Source of the DNA: a virus
DNA: 51,061 bases
IMG/VR virus record: IMGVR_UViG_3300038549_000062
Span: 1 to 51,061 of that record
Strand: one strand, 5' to 3'
In this document: positions 7,160-15,852 of the stretch, piece after piece
Layout of the letters: each line of letters starts with the position of its first letter
How positions within the stretch are numbered: the stretch's first letter is position 1
Program-made: the position numbers and the translations under genes
The notes under the pieces: generated by a model
The model's database searches: none
What the model was told of the DNA's origin: nothing
What the model saw: the letters and a program-made list of their open reading frames with translations, nothing else

Positions 7160-8092
7160 CTACGCCATGACCACCACATCGGTGTACAGGGGGCCCGATT
7201 GTCCCCACGGCCGGTAGGTGACCGTGTAGGTCCCCGCCAGCGCGTAGACGTGTGTGGCCAGCGGACCGGCCTCGTAGGTGATCGGTGTGGCGTCGCCCCA
7301 GTCGATCGTCCCCGGAGTCAACCCGGCACCCACGGGCAGGGTCGCTGTCGCGTTGAGCAGCGGACCGGCACCATCATCGTCGACCACGGCCAGCGCCGTG
7401 GTATCCGTCACGGGGGCGCAGGTCGTAGTGACCAGCGGATACGGCAACGTGGTTCGTAGGAGTATCCGATACTGGTCACTGGCGACGGCCGTCTGCAACT
7501 CCTCGGGGAAGTTGAGGGTCGCCACGGCCGCCGACCGGACCACCGGATACGGCCCCACACCCCACGGGCTGTTGTTCCTTGCCCGAGCGGTGAAGGAACA
7601 TTCCGCCAGCCCCTTGTTGAACGTGATGTCCGTGAACTTCCCGTTGATCAGCCACGGCAGCAGAAGATACGCGTACCAGGGGTAGGTACCCGAACAGGAC
7701 TCCCCCGCCAAGCGCATCCACCCCTCGAAGGCGCAGTTACCTATCGCCGCGTCGTTGGCGCCCGACGCCAAGCCGACGGGCAGGGGAACAGCGGCGTCGT
7801 TGTAGATGACGTCCTGACCGGTCACCCACGACAGATAGTCAGGCTCGATACCCGTCATCTTCGCCGTGACGTCGTATCCCAGCAGAACCGGGGGCTGCTG
7901 CTCGGAGGCGATCAGCTCATTGTCGGCATTGACGACCGTCACATCTTCGGCATCCTGGAACACGCCCGTCATGGCGAGTTCCACAGTGCCCTTGGTGGCG
8001 ATCATGGCGCAGGTTCCGGTGTCCCGGCTTCCACACACCCCCAGTTTCGTGAACCGGGCGCGCGGGAACCGCCAGGGGCTCCACTCAGTCAC
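7160..8092 (-). CDS. Major tail (tube) protein with C-terminal Ig/PKD-like domain
   Basis: 310 residues. The N-terminal about 215 residues fit actinophage tail-tube proteins (VELAMTGVFQDAED, LGYDVTAKMTGIEPDYLSWVTGQ). From about residue 220 comes a short domain with GTIDWGDATPITYEAG and LAGTYTVTYRPW, the WGD and GTYTVT signature of PKD/Ig-like repeats, likely exposed on the tail surface. Start ATG 8092 overlaps the upstream stop (ATGA). It is the last gene of the - head operon, unusually separated from the tape measure by 20 kb. Confidence 0.8.
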   Translation of the reverse strand: MTEWSPWRFPRARFTKLGVCGSRDTGTCAMIATKGTVELAMTGVFQDAEDVTVVNADNELIASEQQPPVLLGYDVTAKMTGIEPDYLSWVTGQDVIYNDAAVPLPVGLASGANDAAIGNCAFEGWMRLAGESCSGTYPWYAYLLLPWLINGKFTDITFNKGLAECSFTARARNNSPWGVGPYPVVRSAAVATLNFPEELQTAVASDQYRILLRTTLPYPLVTTTCAPVTDTTALAVVDDDGAGPLLNATATLPVGAGLTPGTIDWGDATPITYEAGPLATHVYALAGTYTVTYRPWGQSGPLYTDVVVMA

Positions 8093-8295
8093 TTCTTCCC
8101 CCTCTTCGGTGTCGCCGCCGGTGGGCGGATCAGGGCCAGATAGGTCTCGTAGATGTCAGATGGCACCGACCAGCCCACAGAGGGCCAGGTGCGCACCCTG
8201 ACCTCGATGACCCGGTCACCGGCCGCCTCCAGCAACTTCCTGGCCACGGTGCTGTCCAGCGGTGTTCCCGTCGCCGGGATGAACATGTCAGACAT
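8089..8295 (-). CDS. Small head or neck protein
   Basis: 68 residues between a virion protein and the tail-tube gene, overlapping the latter by 4 bases. Contains FIPATGTPLDSTVARKLLEA and a basic tail PKRGKK. Family not recognised; position suggests head completion or decoration. Confidence 0.6.
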   Translation of the reverse strand: MSDMFIPATGTPLDSTVARKLLEAAGDRVIEVRVRTWPSVGWSVPSDIYETYLALIRPPAATPKRGKK

Positions 8296-8296
8296 G

Positions 8297-9139
8297 TCAC
8301 GGCCCCGCGTTCACAACATCCACGCAGGCCACCAGGCCATTGTGGGTGACCACATAGCCGCGACGCGCGAACGCCCGCAACTCGTTGTCGACATACCGGA
8401 CCGTCCCCCGGTGCGGGGGAATCTCGATCTGGGCGTCGGACTCCCGCCAAATCGTGGTCGACCCGGTGATGTACAGGTAGGTGTGACCGGCCGCCGGGGC
8501 ACCACCCGTCGCCGAGGTGCCCGAGTAGTAACCGAAACTGATCGGTGTTCCCAGTGCGGTACGCCACACCCTGTCGGGTCCCATGCTCATGCACCCCAGG
8601 GCTTCCATGCGGGGAGCCAGGCGCATCGGAATGTGAAGCACCCCGTTGATGCCCTGGGCGCCCACCGTGTGGAGCCAGGTTTCCAGGGCGCCGAGACCAT
8701 CGACGACACTGGCCGCCGCCGGAAGGGTGACCGCCACGGGGACATCGTTGACGAGGCTGGGAGACGTGCCCCACAGCCGAAGGTCGAACGCCCGTTCCAC
8801 GATGCCCTGCTCGCCGGCCAGGAGCCGCTGAAGCAGGATCGACCTCATCTGTTCCTCGTTCACCCCGACAGGGGTGGTGACCAGGGTCGACTGAACATAG
8901 AACGGCGTTCCCGTGACCTGCTGCCCACACAGGTCCGTGAAACGGATCGGCGAGTCCTCGCAGAGGACTTCGAAACCGTCGGGCAGGGTTGTCACGAATG
9001 TTCGGTAGCCGAGACCCGTCCCCGACACGTGGACGTCAGGGAATGGCAGTGGCCCCTGCGCGGCCCTGAAGATCCCATATCGGGGGGTCTGTGGCCACGG
9101 ATCCGCTTCGAGCTGGAAGGGTGGTGCGATAGCCACCAT
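8297..9139 (-). CDS. Virion structural protein
   Basis: 280-residue protein directly downstream of the capsid gene. Mixed alpha/beta composition with HIPMRLAPRMEALGCMS and TYLYITGSTTIWRESDAQ; the latter resembles capsid or encapsulin-like folds that end in TLYVTG-type strands. It could be a second (minor or pentamer) capsid protein or a head accessory protein. ATG 9139 has an AGGAGGAACC ribosome-binding site. Exact role uncertain. Confidence 0.65.
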   Translation of the reverse strand: MVAIAPPFQLEADPWPQTPRYGIFRAAQGPLPFPDVHVSGTGLGYRTFVTTLPDGFEVLCEDSPIRFTDLCGQQVTGTPFYVQSTLVTTPVGVNEEQMRSILLQRLLAGEQGIVERAFDLRLWGTSPSLVNDVPVAVTLPAAASVVDGLGALETWLHTVGAQGINGVLHIPMRLAPRMEALGCMSMGPDRVWRTALGTPISFGYYSGTSATGGAPAAGHTYLYITGSTTIWRESDAQIEIPPHRGTVRYVDNELRAFARRGYVVTHNGLVACVDVVNAGP

Positions 9140-9206
9140 GATGGTTCCTCCTGTCGGAGGTCATCCCCGCCACGCCAGATCACAACGTGGCGGGGACGAC
9201 GGATGG

Positions 9207-10877
9207 CTACTGGAGGGGCGGGGTCTGCTCGTCGCAGGCGATCGTGTGCGGGGCACCGGTCGCACCATTCGGGCAGATCAGCAGCTGGTACCGGTAGGAA
9301 CCGGTCAGGCGCGGGATCATGGCCCAGCCGGATTCGGTGAACAGTTCCAACCGCTGGTTGACCGCCAAGCGAACGGCGTCGTACACGATGTTGACGGTGA
9401 TCACCGGAAGCTCCGCGAGGACCCAGGTTCCCGCCGGATAGGCGAGGAATTCGAGCGCCGTGGGGAGCTGGGTCAGGCGAACGGCCTGGCCGAGACCCAC
9501 GCCACCCGCACCGGACCAGGCGTCCTGGTAGTTGCGCACAAACTGTGCGCGGATGCCGCGTGCCGCGAACTCGTTGATGATCATCCGGTCGGCGATCATC
9601 GACTCCGACGGGGCGAGCCCCGCCCGGCGCATCAGGTCCGCGCGGATCTGCGCGAGGATCCACACCGGCCACACCGTGTCGATCGTCGCGTTCAGGGGCA
9701 GGAGCTTCGAGGCGCGGATGTCCACGGCCGCCATCTCGGCCGCCGCCATCACCTGCGAGAAGACACTGCCATCCGAGGCCCACAGCGGGTCGGCGGCCAA
9801 GTTGACGGCCACGGAGCCCGCCTGGATCGCCGCGATGTGCTGCGTGTTCTCGAAGTATGAGAACAAGGTCGTCGCGCCGTTGATGAACTTCGACGTGTAC
9901 TCGGGCAGTGCCTTGAGCGCCAGAAGGTTGGTGACCACGCCCAGACCGCGAACGGCCAGCCGGTACTCATGCGGGTCCGGACAGCCCACCTCGACCATGT
10001 TCTTGGGGGTTTCGGCCTGAACCTGCGCCTCGGTCAAGGAGAAATAGTTCGTGCCCGTGAACCCGCCATAGGCGGTGGTCGCCAACAGTTCGGGGTACAG
10101 GTTCACCCCACCACGGGGGGCGGGGATTCGGGAGACGTCCAGCATCCCCTCAGCCGCGAACGTGGTGGGAACGTCATAGTTGGTGTCTGAAACCGCACAC
10201 CAGCCCGAACCCGCCGTCAGGCTCTCCTGTGCCGCGAACTCGGCGATCAAGCTCCCATGCGGCAACCGTGTCTCGTCGCAGGCCGCGTCAAGAACCTCGG
10301 TGTCGCGGCGGTCGCCGTGGAGAACCAGATCACTGGAAGCGCTGGGGCGATGCGCGGAGAACACGGGGAGAATGGTGCTTCCCATGCCCGCGTCCAGGCC
10401 GCGTAGCCGCCGGTTGACCAGTTCCGCCGCTGTCGTCAGGTCGATGCGCTGCCCGGCGGCGATCTGGTCATGCCCCGCCGAGGCCACCATGTATCCCAGC
10501 CGCGAGGACTGGCCGGTGTCGGGAAGATCCTGATCCCCGGTGGTGATGTCGGCGATCCCCGGGATCGGTTCCAGATCCTTGTCGTCGTCACCACCGCTGG
10601 AGGCCGCCAGGGACGCCAGCCGCTCGGAAGCGCCCCGCGGGTCGCAGTCGATGTTCTTCGTGTTGACGGTGCGCGCTTCAAGGATGCCGTCGACCCCCGC
10701 CGTGAAGGTTCTCAGGGCCTCCAGCCGGTTGACGTCCTCTTCGGTGGCGTGCAGGCCGTTGTCACGGCTGGCCGTCGCGAACGTGGTGCGGAACTCGGTG
10801 TCCGCCTCCGCGCGCATGGCGATCAGGGCCTCGTTGGTGAAATCGCCGAGACGATTGATGTCGGGCATGTCGAACAT
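9207..10877 (-). CDS. Major capsid protein
   Basis: 556 residues. N-terminal about 100 residues are helical and charged (NEALIAMRAEADTEFRTTF, EDVNRLEALRTFTAGVDGIL), typical of a cleaved scaffold-like delta domain; the remainder includes LPLNATIDTVWPVWILAQ and IADRMIINEFAARGIRAQF, characteristic of actinophage HK97-fold capsid proteins. ATG 10877 follows GGAAGGACACGGTC. Its own promoter is seen upstream. The protease at 11196-13064 probably removes the N-terminal region; this is inferred. Confidence 0.82.
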   Translation of the reverse strand: MFDMPDINRLGDFTNEALIAMRAEADTEFRTTFATASRDNGLHATEEDVNRLEALRTFTAGVDGILEARTVNTKNIDCDPRGASERLASLAASSGGDDDKDLEPIPGIADITTGDQDLPDTGQSSRLGYMVASAGHDQIAAGQRIDLTTAAELVNRRLRGLDAGMGSTILPVFSAHRPSASSDLVLHGDRRDTEVLDAACDETRLPHGSLIAEFAAQESLTAGSGWCAVSDTNYDVPTTFAAEGMLDVSRIPAPRGGVNLYPELLATTAYGGFTGTNYFSLTEAQVQAETPKNMVEVGCPDPHEYRLAVRGLGVVTNLLALKALPEYTSKFINGATTLFSYFENTQHIAAIQAGSVAVNLAADPLWASDGSVFSQVMAAAEMAAVDIRASKLLPLNATIDTVWPVWILAQIRADLMRRAGLAPSESMIADRMIINEFAARGIRAQFVRNYQDAWSGAGGVGLGQAVRLTQLPTALEFLAYPAGTWVLAELPVITVNIVYDAVRLAVNQRLELFTESGWAMIPRLTGSYRYQLLICPNGATGAPHTIACDEQTPPLQ

Positions 10878-10943
10878 GACCGTGTCCTTCCAGAGAAACC
10901 AACATGTTTCCATTGGGAGGTACACGACCATGCCCGCGTCCTG

Positions 10944-10949
10944 ATACTA
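10944..10949 (-). promoter_or_regulatory. -10 box of the capsid gene
   Basis: On the - strand TAGTAT (within TTGTTGTAGTATCAGG) lies about 65 bases before the capsid start, giving a short leader with a strong ribosome-binding site, unlike the leaderless promoters elsewhere. Confidence 0.5.
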
Positions 10950-10959
10950 CAACAATCTG

Positions 10960-11193
10960 TTACTTCTGGGGTGCTCCGGCGGCCCGCAGCGTTTCCAGGT
11001 ATTGATCCTTCGCCCGTTTCGCCTCGTCGCCGGTCAGACGACTCCACCCGCAGGTGAGGCATCCCGATGCGGCGATCGCCCCCCTGGCCTGACTTTCGTT
11101 GTCGACGACGATCTCACGAATCGTGCCATTCTCGCCAGGAACCATGACGACGAACGCAACAGCTACCGATGCGGTATTTCCACAGTTGCACAT
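10960..11193 (-). CDS. Small Cys-containing protein
   Basis: 77 residues with CNCG at the N-terminus and CLTCGW in the middle, able to bind one zinc ion, then a charged helix (GDEAKRAKDQYLETLRAAG). Small Cys-containing proteins of this shape occur next to capsid genes in actinophages. Sits 2 bases after the protease. Role unknown. Confidence 0.65.
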   Translation of the reverse strand: MCNCGNTASVAVAFVVMVPGENGTIREIVVDNESQARGAIAASGCLTCGWSRLTGDEAKRAKDQYLETLRAAGAPQK

Positions 11194-11195
11194 TG

Positions 11196-13064
11196 CTATT
11201 CCTCGATTCCATATTCCCGGCCGATCGTCCTCAACCTGTCGGCCCGCTCGGAATAGTCGACGGCGGCGATCGTGGCGAGACGTTCCTGGACCTGCGCCCG
11301 CTGGGTGAGCATGTCCACGGCCCGCTGCGCCACAGCGTCATAGTCGATGTCCACAGGCGCGGCCAACGGTGAGACACCGGTGTCCAAACCACTCGTTTCG
11401 TCGTTCTCGGTGGCGTTTTCGTTGGTCGTGGAATCGTCGGCCGTCATGGCTTCCAGTGTAGCCTCGTCGATTCTGTCCAGGCATGCCGGACCGGCGGACG
11501 CCATGAGCGAGAAGCGCTCGCCGCGTTCATCCACGCCGACAATGGGAAACCCGGGGCTGTTGACCGACAGCGCGGCGACCAGTTCCAGGTTTCCCCGATC
11601 CCGCCGCCAGTCTCCCGACAGGGGATGCCGGCGCAGTTTCGCCGCCATCGCCTCGTCAGCCTCCGGCACCAGGGCGCCCGACAACCAGATTCCGTGCTGC
11701 CCGTCGACGGCGCGGACCACGGCCGCGCAGGTTCCCGTGTGGTCGTAGTGTCGCGCCGTAGCTGACGCGTTGAGTCGCGCCCCAACCCATCCGGTGGGGT
11801 GGGTGGTGTCCACTGTGATGCGCCCCACTTTCACCGACCCGCCATCGCTGGTGCGCACTGTTCCCGTGTGGAACAGGGCGTATTCCCTGCTGGACCTGGG
11901 TGCGGTGACGCATTCGCCTGACATCTGACCCAGGCCCACGTGGCACTGGTTCCAAGATGCCAGATGCCCGAACACCCGGCCGTCGTCGGTGATGGTCAGC
12001 GCGGTCGGACGGTCTGGTTCGGGGGTTTCGAACCAGGCTCTTGGGGGAGCCACGGGAACAGCCGACGCGGTACGGGACCGTTCCGGAAGCCTGTCCCTCT
12101 TCACCCAAGGGGCCTCCAACGCCGGGTCCTTGAACTCCTGACCCATGCGGGCATACATTTCAGTAACGGTTCCCCGCAATTTCGCCCGGTCGGCATCACC
12201 GATATCCTTCACGCCACCATGAGCGCCATTGAGGATCGCGGCAATCGAATAGATGGCGTGGAACACCATGTGGGGTTTCCCGTCGACAATGTCACCGATG
12301 GGGAACACGTAGCGGTCCTGGGCTCCGACCGCGCTTTCCGGGCGGATCCACAGAAACATGGAGCGGGCTTTCGCCTCATTGCCGTTGGCCCACACCAGGA
12401 TACGGCGCATCGCATGGTCCCGGTTGAATTCCATCTCCCTGGGGGCGATGGGCATGGTGCGCCAACTCGTGGTACCCGACAACACGAACAGTAAGCTGGA
12501 GGCGCCATCCTCCTCTTCCAGGATCTCACCGTAGAACCCGGAGGCCGTCAACGCGGAGGCCAACTGATCCCGCAGCATCCCGGATTCCAGATCCCCCTCC
12601 AGTGGTCGGATGAACGTTCCGTCGAACGCCGCGTCGGAGGCGACGATCGTGGCACCGGTCGCCACGCTGTGACGGTAGGTGGTGAGGTTCGCGAATGTTC
12701 CCGCCTCGGTCCCCGGGGTGACCTCGGCGACCAGATCCTCGCGCTGGAGGTCGATACTGGGGCGTGCGACCCCCGCGTCGGCCAGGGCCAGCGCCCGGTT
12801 GACCTCGGGGACGGCGCTGGGATCAAGCCAGCGCCCCACGGCGAACACGCCCTCCGGGGTGCTGGTCCATCCGGTGATGGATCCCACGATCACCGACCCG
12901 TAGTGGCCGGGAGCCGACTGGATCTGGAGACGCAGCGGCATGGGCAATGTACGTCGATCAATGGATCCGTCGTCGAACATCCTGGCGTCGTCGGTTGGTC
13001 TGCCGTACGGGGCGAGCATCCCGTACCAGGGACGCTGCCATGCGTTCGCGGGGAGCAGGGTCAT
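11196..13064 (-). CDS. Capsid maturation protease
   Basis: 622-residue prohead-protease-type protein that would cleave capsid or scaffold during head assembly. The N-terminal region (YGSVIVGSITGWTSTPEGVFAVGRW, then ALADAGVARPSIDL) matches the S78-like protease fold of actinophages; a long middle region and an acidic C-terminus (TADDSTTNENATENDETSG) may act as scaffold. A second module contains FGHLASWNQCHVG and TGTCAAVVRAVDG. Overlaps the MuF-like gene by 4 bases. Catalytic residues were not assigned. Confidence 0.75.
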   Translation of the reverse strand: MTLLPANAWQRPWYGMLAPYGRPTDDARMFDDGSIDRRTLPMPLRLQIQSAPGHYGSVIVGSITGWTSTPEGVFAVGRWLDPSAVPEVNRALALADAGVARPSIDLQREDLVAEVTPGTEAGTFANLTTYRHSVATGATIVASDAAFDGTFIRPLEGDLESGMLRDQLASALTASGFYGEILEEEDGASSLLFVLSGTTSWRTMPIAPREMEFNRDHAMRRILVWANGNEAKARSMFLWIRPESAVGAQDRYVFPIGDIVDGKPHMVFHAIYSIAAILNGAHGGVKDIGDADRAKLRGTVTEMYARMGQEFKDPALEAPWVKRDRLPERSRTASAVPVAPPRAWFETPEPDRPTALTITDDGRVFGHLASWNQCHVGLGQMSGECVTAPRSSREYALFHTGTVRTSDGGSVKVGRITVDTTHPTGWVGARLNASATARHYDHTGTCAAVVRAVDGQHGIWLSGALVPEADEAMAAKLRRHPLSGDWRRDRGNLELVAALSVNSPGFPIVGVDERGERFSLMASAGPACLDRIDEATLEAMTADDSTTNENATENDETSGLDTGVSPLAAPVDIDYDAVAQRAVDMLTQRAQVQERLATIAAVDYSERADRLRTIGREYGIEE

Positions 13065-13693
13065 GATGATGTCCCTCCAGCTGGGATGATCTTCAGTTCA
13101 CAGCGGCAGTTGATAACCTCGTCGGGTGGTCCCATCGGATCCCCCGGCCCGAACATGGGGTGACCGCCGACAAGGAACGATGAAGTGACCGGAACGGGGT
13201 GCCGGTCGTCGACCATTCGATGCGTCTCCCGCACCTTCTGATCCCGGCTGGAGACCCACAGTTTCATGGCTCCCAGGCGTTGCGCCTCCGGTGACCGGAG
13301 CTGGCCCTCAGACAGGTTACGGGTCGTCTCGGTGACCGCGATCCGCTGCGCCCGGGTCGACCACTCACGACGAACCCCGTCAACGGTCACACGCATCGCC
13401 CGCACCCGCAGATTGGCCGGCTGCGCCGCATACGCCTCCGACGCCGCCGTCATGGCATCCTGCATCTGGGCCAAAACCGCCCCCACCTGCTCGGCCACCA
13501 GGGGACCCAGGTTCCAGCGCTTCCGGAGTCGTTCGACCCTGCGCGTCCAGCGTCCACTCAGACCCCACAGATCCACGGCACCGGGAAGGATCCCCCGCGA
13601 CCAGCTGTCGTCGATCAGGTTCACGACCTGATCCTGGAGCCAAGTGACCTCGTCGACGACGGCGCGGGTCAGTTCCACATCCTCGCGGCGCAT
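13061..13693 (-). CDS. MuF-like head morphogenesis protein
   Basis: 210 residues. The C-terminal half has the classic phage Mu F/SPP1 gp7 pattern: IAVTETTRNLSEGQ, then LWVSSRDQKVRETHRMVDD, then PDEVINCRCEL. Such minor head proteins associate with the portal. Starts at 13693 overlapping the portal stop by one base and couples to the protease downstream. Confidence 0.85.
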   Translation of the reverse strand: MRREDVELTRAVVDEVTWLQDQVVNLIDDSWSRGILPGAVDLWGLSGRWTRRVERLRKRWNLGPLVAEQVGAVLAQMQDAMTAASEAYAAQPANLRVRAMRVTVDGVRREWSTRAQRIAVTETTRNLSEGQLRSPEAQRLGAMKLWVSSRDQKVRETHRMVDDRHPVPVTSSFLVGGHPMFGPGDPMGPPDEVINCRCELKIIPAGGTSS

Positions 13694-15528
13694 CAGTCGT
13701 CACCCAGAGCCCGGTCGAGAACCTGTTCCAGGATGCCTACGTCATGGGGTTGCGCGTTTCTGATCACCATGGCCGCGTAGCTGCACACAGCCGCCGCGAA
13801 TACTTCGGGTTTCCTGACCCCGTGGCGCCTGGCGGTGTCCGCTAATCCCACACCACCACCCTCGACCAGCTTCGGAATCCGATCGGGATCGGCCTTGATC
13901 CTGGTGTGAAGTGCCCAGCGTGGTGTATCGGCGAACTGGAACCTGCGCTGACCATTGAGCAGGCGCCCACCCGCGAGTTCCAGGGTGCGTTGCGCCGCCG
14001 CATCGGCCAGGGCCAGGGTCACCGCGTCGACTCTCCGACCGGCGGAGGCGGTCATCGTGCCCTGCTCTGTTCCCAGCGTCGACTCGCCACTCCTGGTTTC
14101 AGGGGTGGTGGGGAGGGTGTGCTGCCCCGTGGCCCGCTCCGGCGCTGGGGGTGGAGTGGGTAGGGGCTGCGTCTCCACCAGGGAGGAATCGGCTGGGATG
14201 ATGACGTCGAGGCCCAGTGCCTCACGGATCGCCGCCGTGTTGATCTGTTGCGGGTCGCGGAGAACCAGTTCCCGCAGGTACCGCTGCGCCCGCTCCTTCT
14301 CGCCGGGGGCCGCCCCAGGAAGGTAGCTTCCCGCCCGAAGAACCTCGTCGGCGGACACCAGGCCCCGTTCGTACAGGTCCAGGGTGTCTTTGAGCAACTG
14401 GGGGCGGATGATCAGCGCGGAGATGTCGGCCCGCAGCGCGTACTTCTTCGGGTCCATGCCGGGGGTTCGGGCGAGGATCGGTGCGATCTGCGCGTTGTAG
14501 ATGGCCTCACAGATCACGTCCAGCATGGGAATCACGTGGGCGTGCGCCGAGGAGGCGTCGATGTACCAGGCCGACCAGTGGGAGGCGTCGCTCATTCCCA
14601 GCAGTTGCTCGGGGGTCATGTCCATCTGGAGCGCCAGGCGCCTGATGCATTCGGCACGCTGTTCCACGGAGGTTTTCTGCTGGTCGGAAGAAAACGTGAC
14701 GTGGCGAATCTTGTCCATGACGTCGGGAGGTGCTTCGATGACGATGGGAACCACCGATTCGGCCGTTCCGGTTCCCTTCAGGGATTCGGCGGCCTGGTTG
14801 ACCATACGTTTGGTGACGTCGTCGGCTGTGGATCCACTGCCGCCGGAGACGACCGTTCCGGCCGGCCACAAGAGCATCCCGGCCCCCGCTAGCCGAGAAT
14901 CGGCGCGGGCGAATACGTCTTTGGTGTGAACCTCCAGTTCACGCATCACCAGCCGGGCCGATTTACTGGGGCCCCGGGCCTTGGAACGCTGATTTGGGTC
15001 GGCCAGCCATACCCGACGAAGGATGTCGGTGGACCTGATCTGGATGTCCTTGTCTTTGGGCCGGCACGTCAACTTCCCCGCCTTGCGGGTGAACTCGTTG
15101 ACACTCAGCCCATACCATTCGTCTCCGTCAGGGGTATCTCCGGCGATTCCCAGGAGAAACGCCTCACCGGCCAGGAACAGGTTGTATCCGAGGATCTTCA
15201 TTTCCTCGCGGCGGCGGTCCGGGCCCCCCAGGGTCTTCGCCAGGATCCGGCGAACCTTGACGGTGTCGACCTCCTTGTCGGCGTCCCCGGTATCGCCGAG
15301 TTCGGCCAGGTACAGGCGTGCCCGGCTGACGGCGGAGGCCATGAGTCGGGCGGCATAGTCGACCTCACCAACGACATCCCGATAGCGGTACACCTCCCGC
15401 TGCCAGGGTTGCTGGCGTCCAGGCATCTCCCAGGTGACATCGAGCTTCGGAAGATCCACGGGCGCGCTGGAGGCCACCAGCGCCACATCGGTCGTCGCGG
15501 GCTTCCTGCGGGGAAGGATCTTACTCAT
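13693..15528 (-). CDS. Portal protein
   Basis: 611 residues. It forms the dodecameric DNA entry ring. Actinophage portal features include WQREVYRYRDVVGEVDYAARLMASAVSRA near the N-terminus, the DMTPEQLLGMSDASHWSAWYID segment in the clip/stem region, and VISADEVLRAGSYLPGAAPG-like sequence near residue 400. The C-terminal part is Pro/Thr-rich. It starts inside the end of the membrane-protein gene (8-base overlap). Confidence 0.85.
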   Translation of the reverse strand: MSKILPRRKPATTDVALVASSAPVDLPKLDVTWEMPGRQQPWQREVYRYRDVVGEVDYAARLMASAVSRARLYLAELGDTGDADKEVDTVKVRRILAKTLGGPDRRREEMKILGYNLFLAGEAFLLGIAGDTPDGDEWYGLSVNEFTRKAGKLTCRPKDKDIQIRSTDILRRVWLADPNQRSKARGPSKSARLVMRELEVHTKDVFARADSRLAGAGMLLWPAGTVVSGGSGSTADDVTKRMVNQAAESLKGTGTAESVVPIVIEAPPDVMDKIRHVTFSSDQQKTSVEQRAECIRRLALQMDMTPEQLLGMSDASHWSAWYIDASSAHAHVIPMLDVICEAIYNAQIAPILARTPGMDPKKYALRADISALIIRPQLLKDTLDLYERGLVSADEVLRAGSYLPGAAPGEKERAQRYLRELVLRDPQQINTAAIREALGLDVIIPADSSLVETQPLPTPPPAPERATGQHTLPTTPETRSGESTLGTEQGTMTASAGRRVDAVTLALADAAAQRTLELAGGRLLNGQRRFQFADTPRWALHTRIKADPDRIPKLVEGGGVGLADTARRHGVRKPEVFAAAVCSYAAMVIRNAQPHDVGILEQVLDRALGDD

Positions 15529-15835
15529 GGACGCTCCGCTCCATCAGGCTGGCTGCCACGGGAGCCAGCCAGGCACAGGCCGGTGCCAGAAGCAGCAGCG
15601 CACCCAGGGACGACACGCACCCGCCCAGCCAGGCGACCGTCATCGCGAACCACGCCACCCACCAGCTCAGACACCAGGGGCAAGTGACAAGTTCATCGAT
15701 GCGTGACCCGAGCCCGAACCGGGTGACCACCCACCGCCGCAGGGGTTCGGTGATGCTGTCGACGGCGATGGCCCTGACGATTCTGATCGTCGCGAGGGTG
15801 GCGACGATCAGGGTGAACAGGTCGGATGTGGCCAT
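15521..15835 (-). CDS. DUF1360-like membrane protein
   Basis: 104 residues with three to four hydrophobic segments and the motif LVTCPWCLSWWVAW, which matches the CPxCxxxW core of DUF1360 membrane proteins. It sits between terminase and portal, an unusual place. The ATG at 15835 is 6 bases after TATGAT (leaderless), so it has its own promoter. Role unknown; superinfection exclusion is a possibility because non-virion genes inserted in structural operons often do this. Confidence 0.75.
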   Translation of the reverse strand: MATSDLFTLIVATLATIRIVRAIAVDSITEPLRRWVVTRFGLGSRIDELVTCPWCLSWWVAWFAMTVAWLGGCVSSLGALLLLAPACAWLAPVAASLMERSVHE

Positions 15836-15847
15836 AGGGGCATCATA
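15836..15847 (-). promoter_or_regulatory. Leaderless promoter
   Basis: TATGAT-GCCCCT-ATG on the - strand, identical spacer to the tape-measure promoter (TACGAT-GCCCCT-ATG at 28773-28787). Confidence 0.65.
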
Positions 15848-15852
15848 GACCA

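Noticed and set aside
8153-9340. 395-codon + strand ORF over head genes
   Set aside because: Arg/Gly-rich shadow of the - strand virion protein and capsid genes; no start signal.
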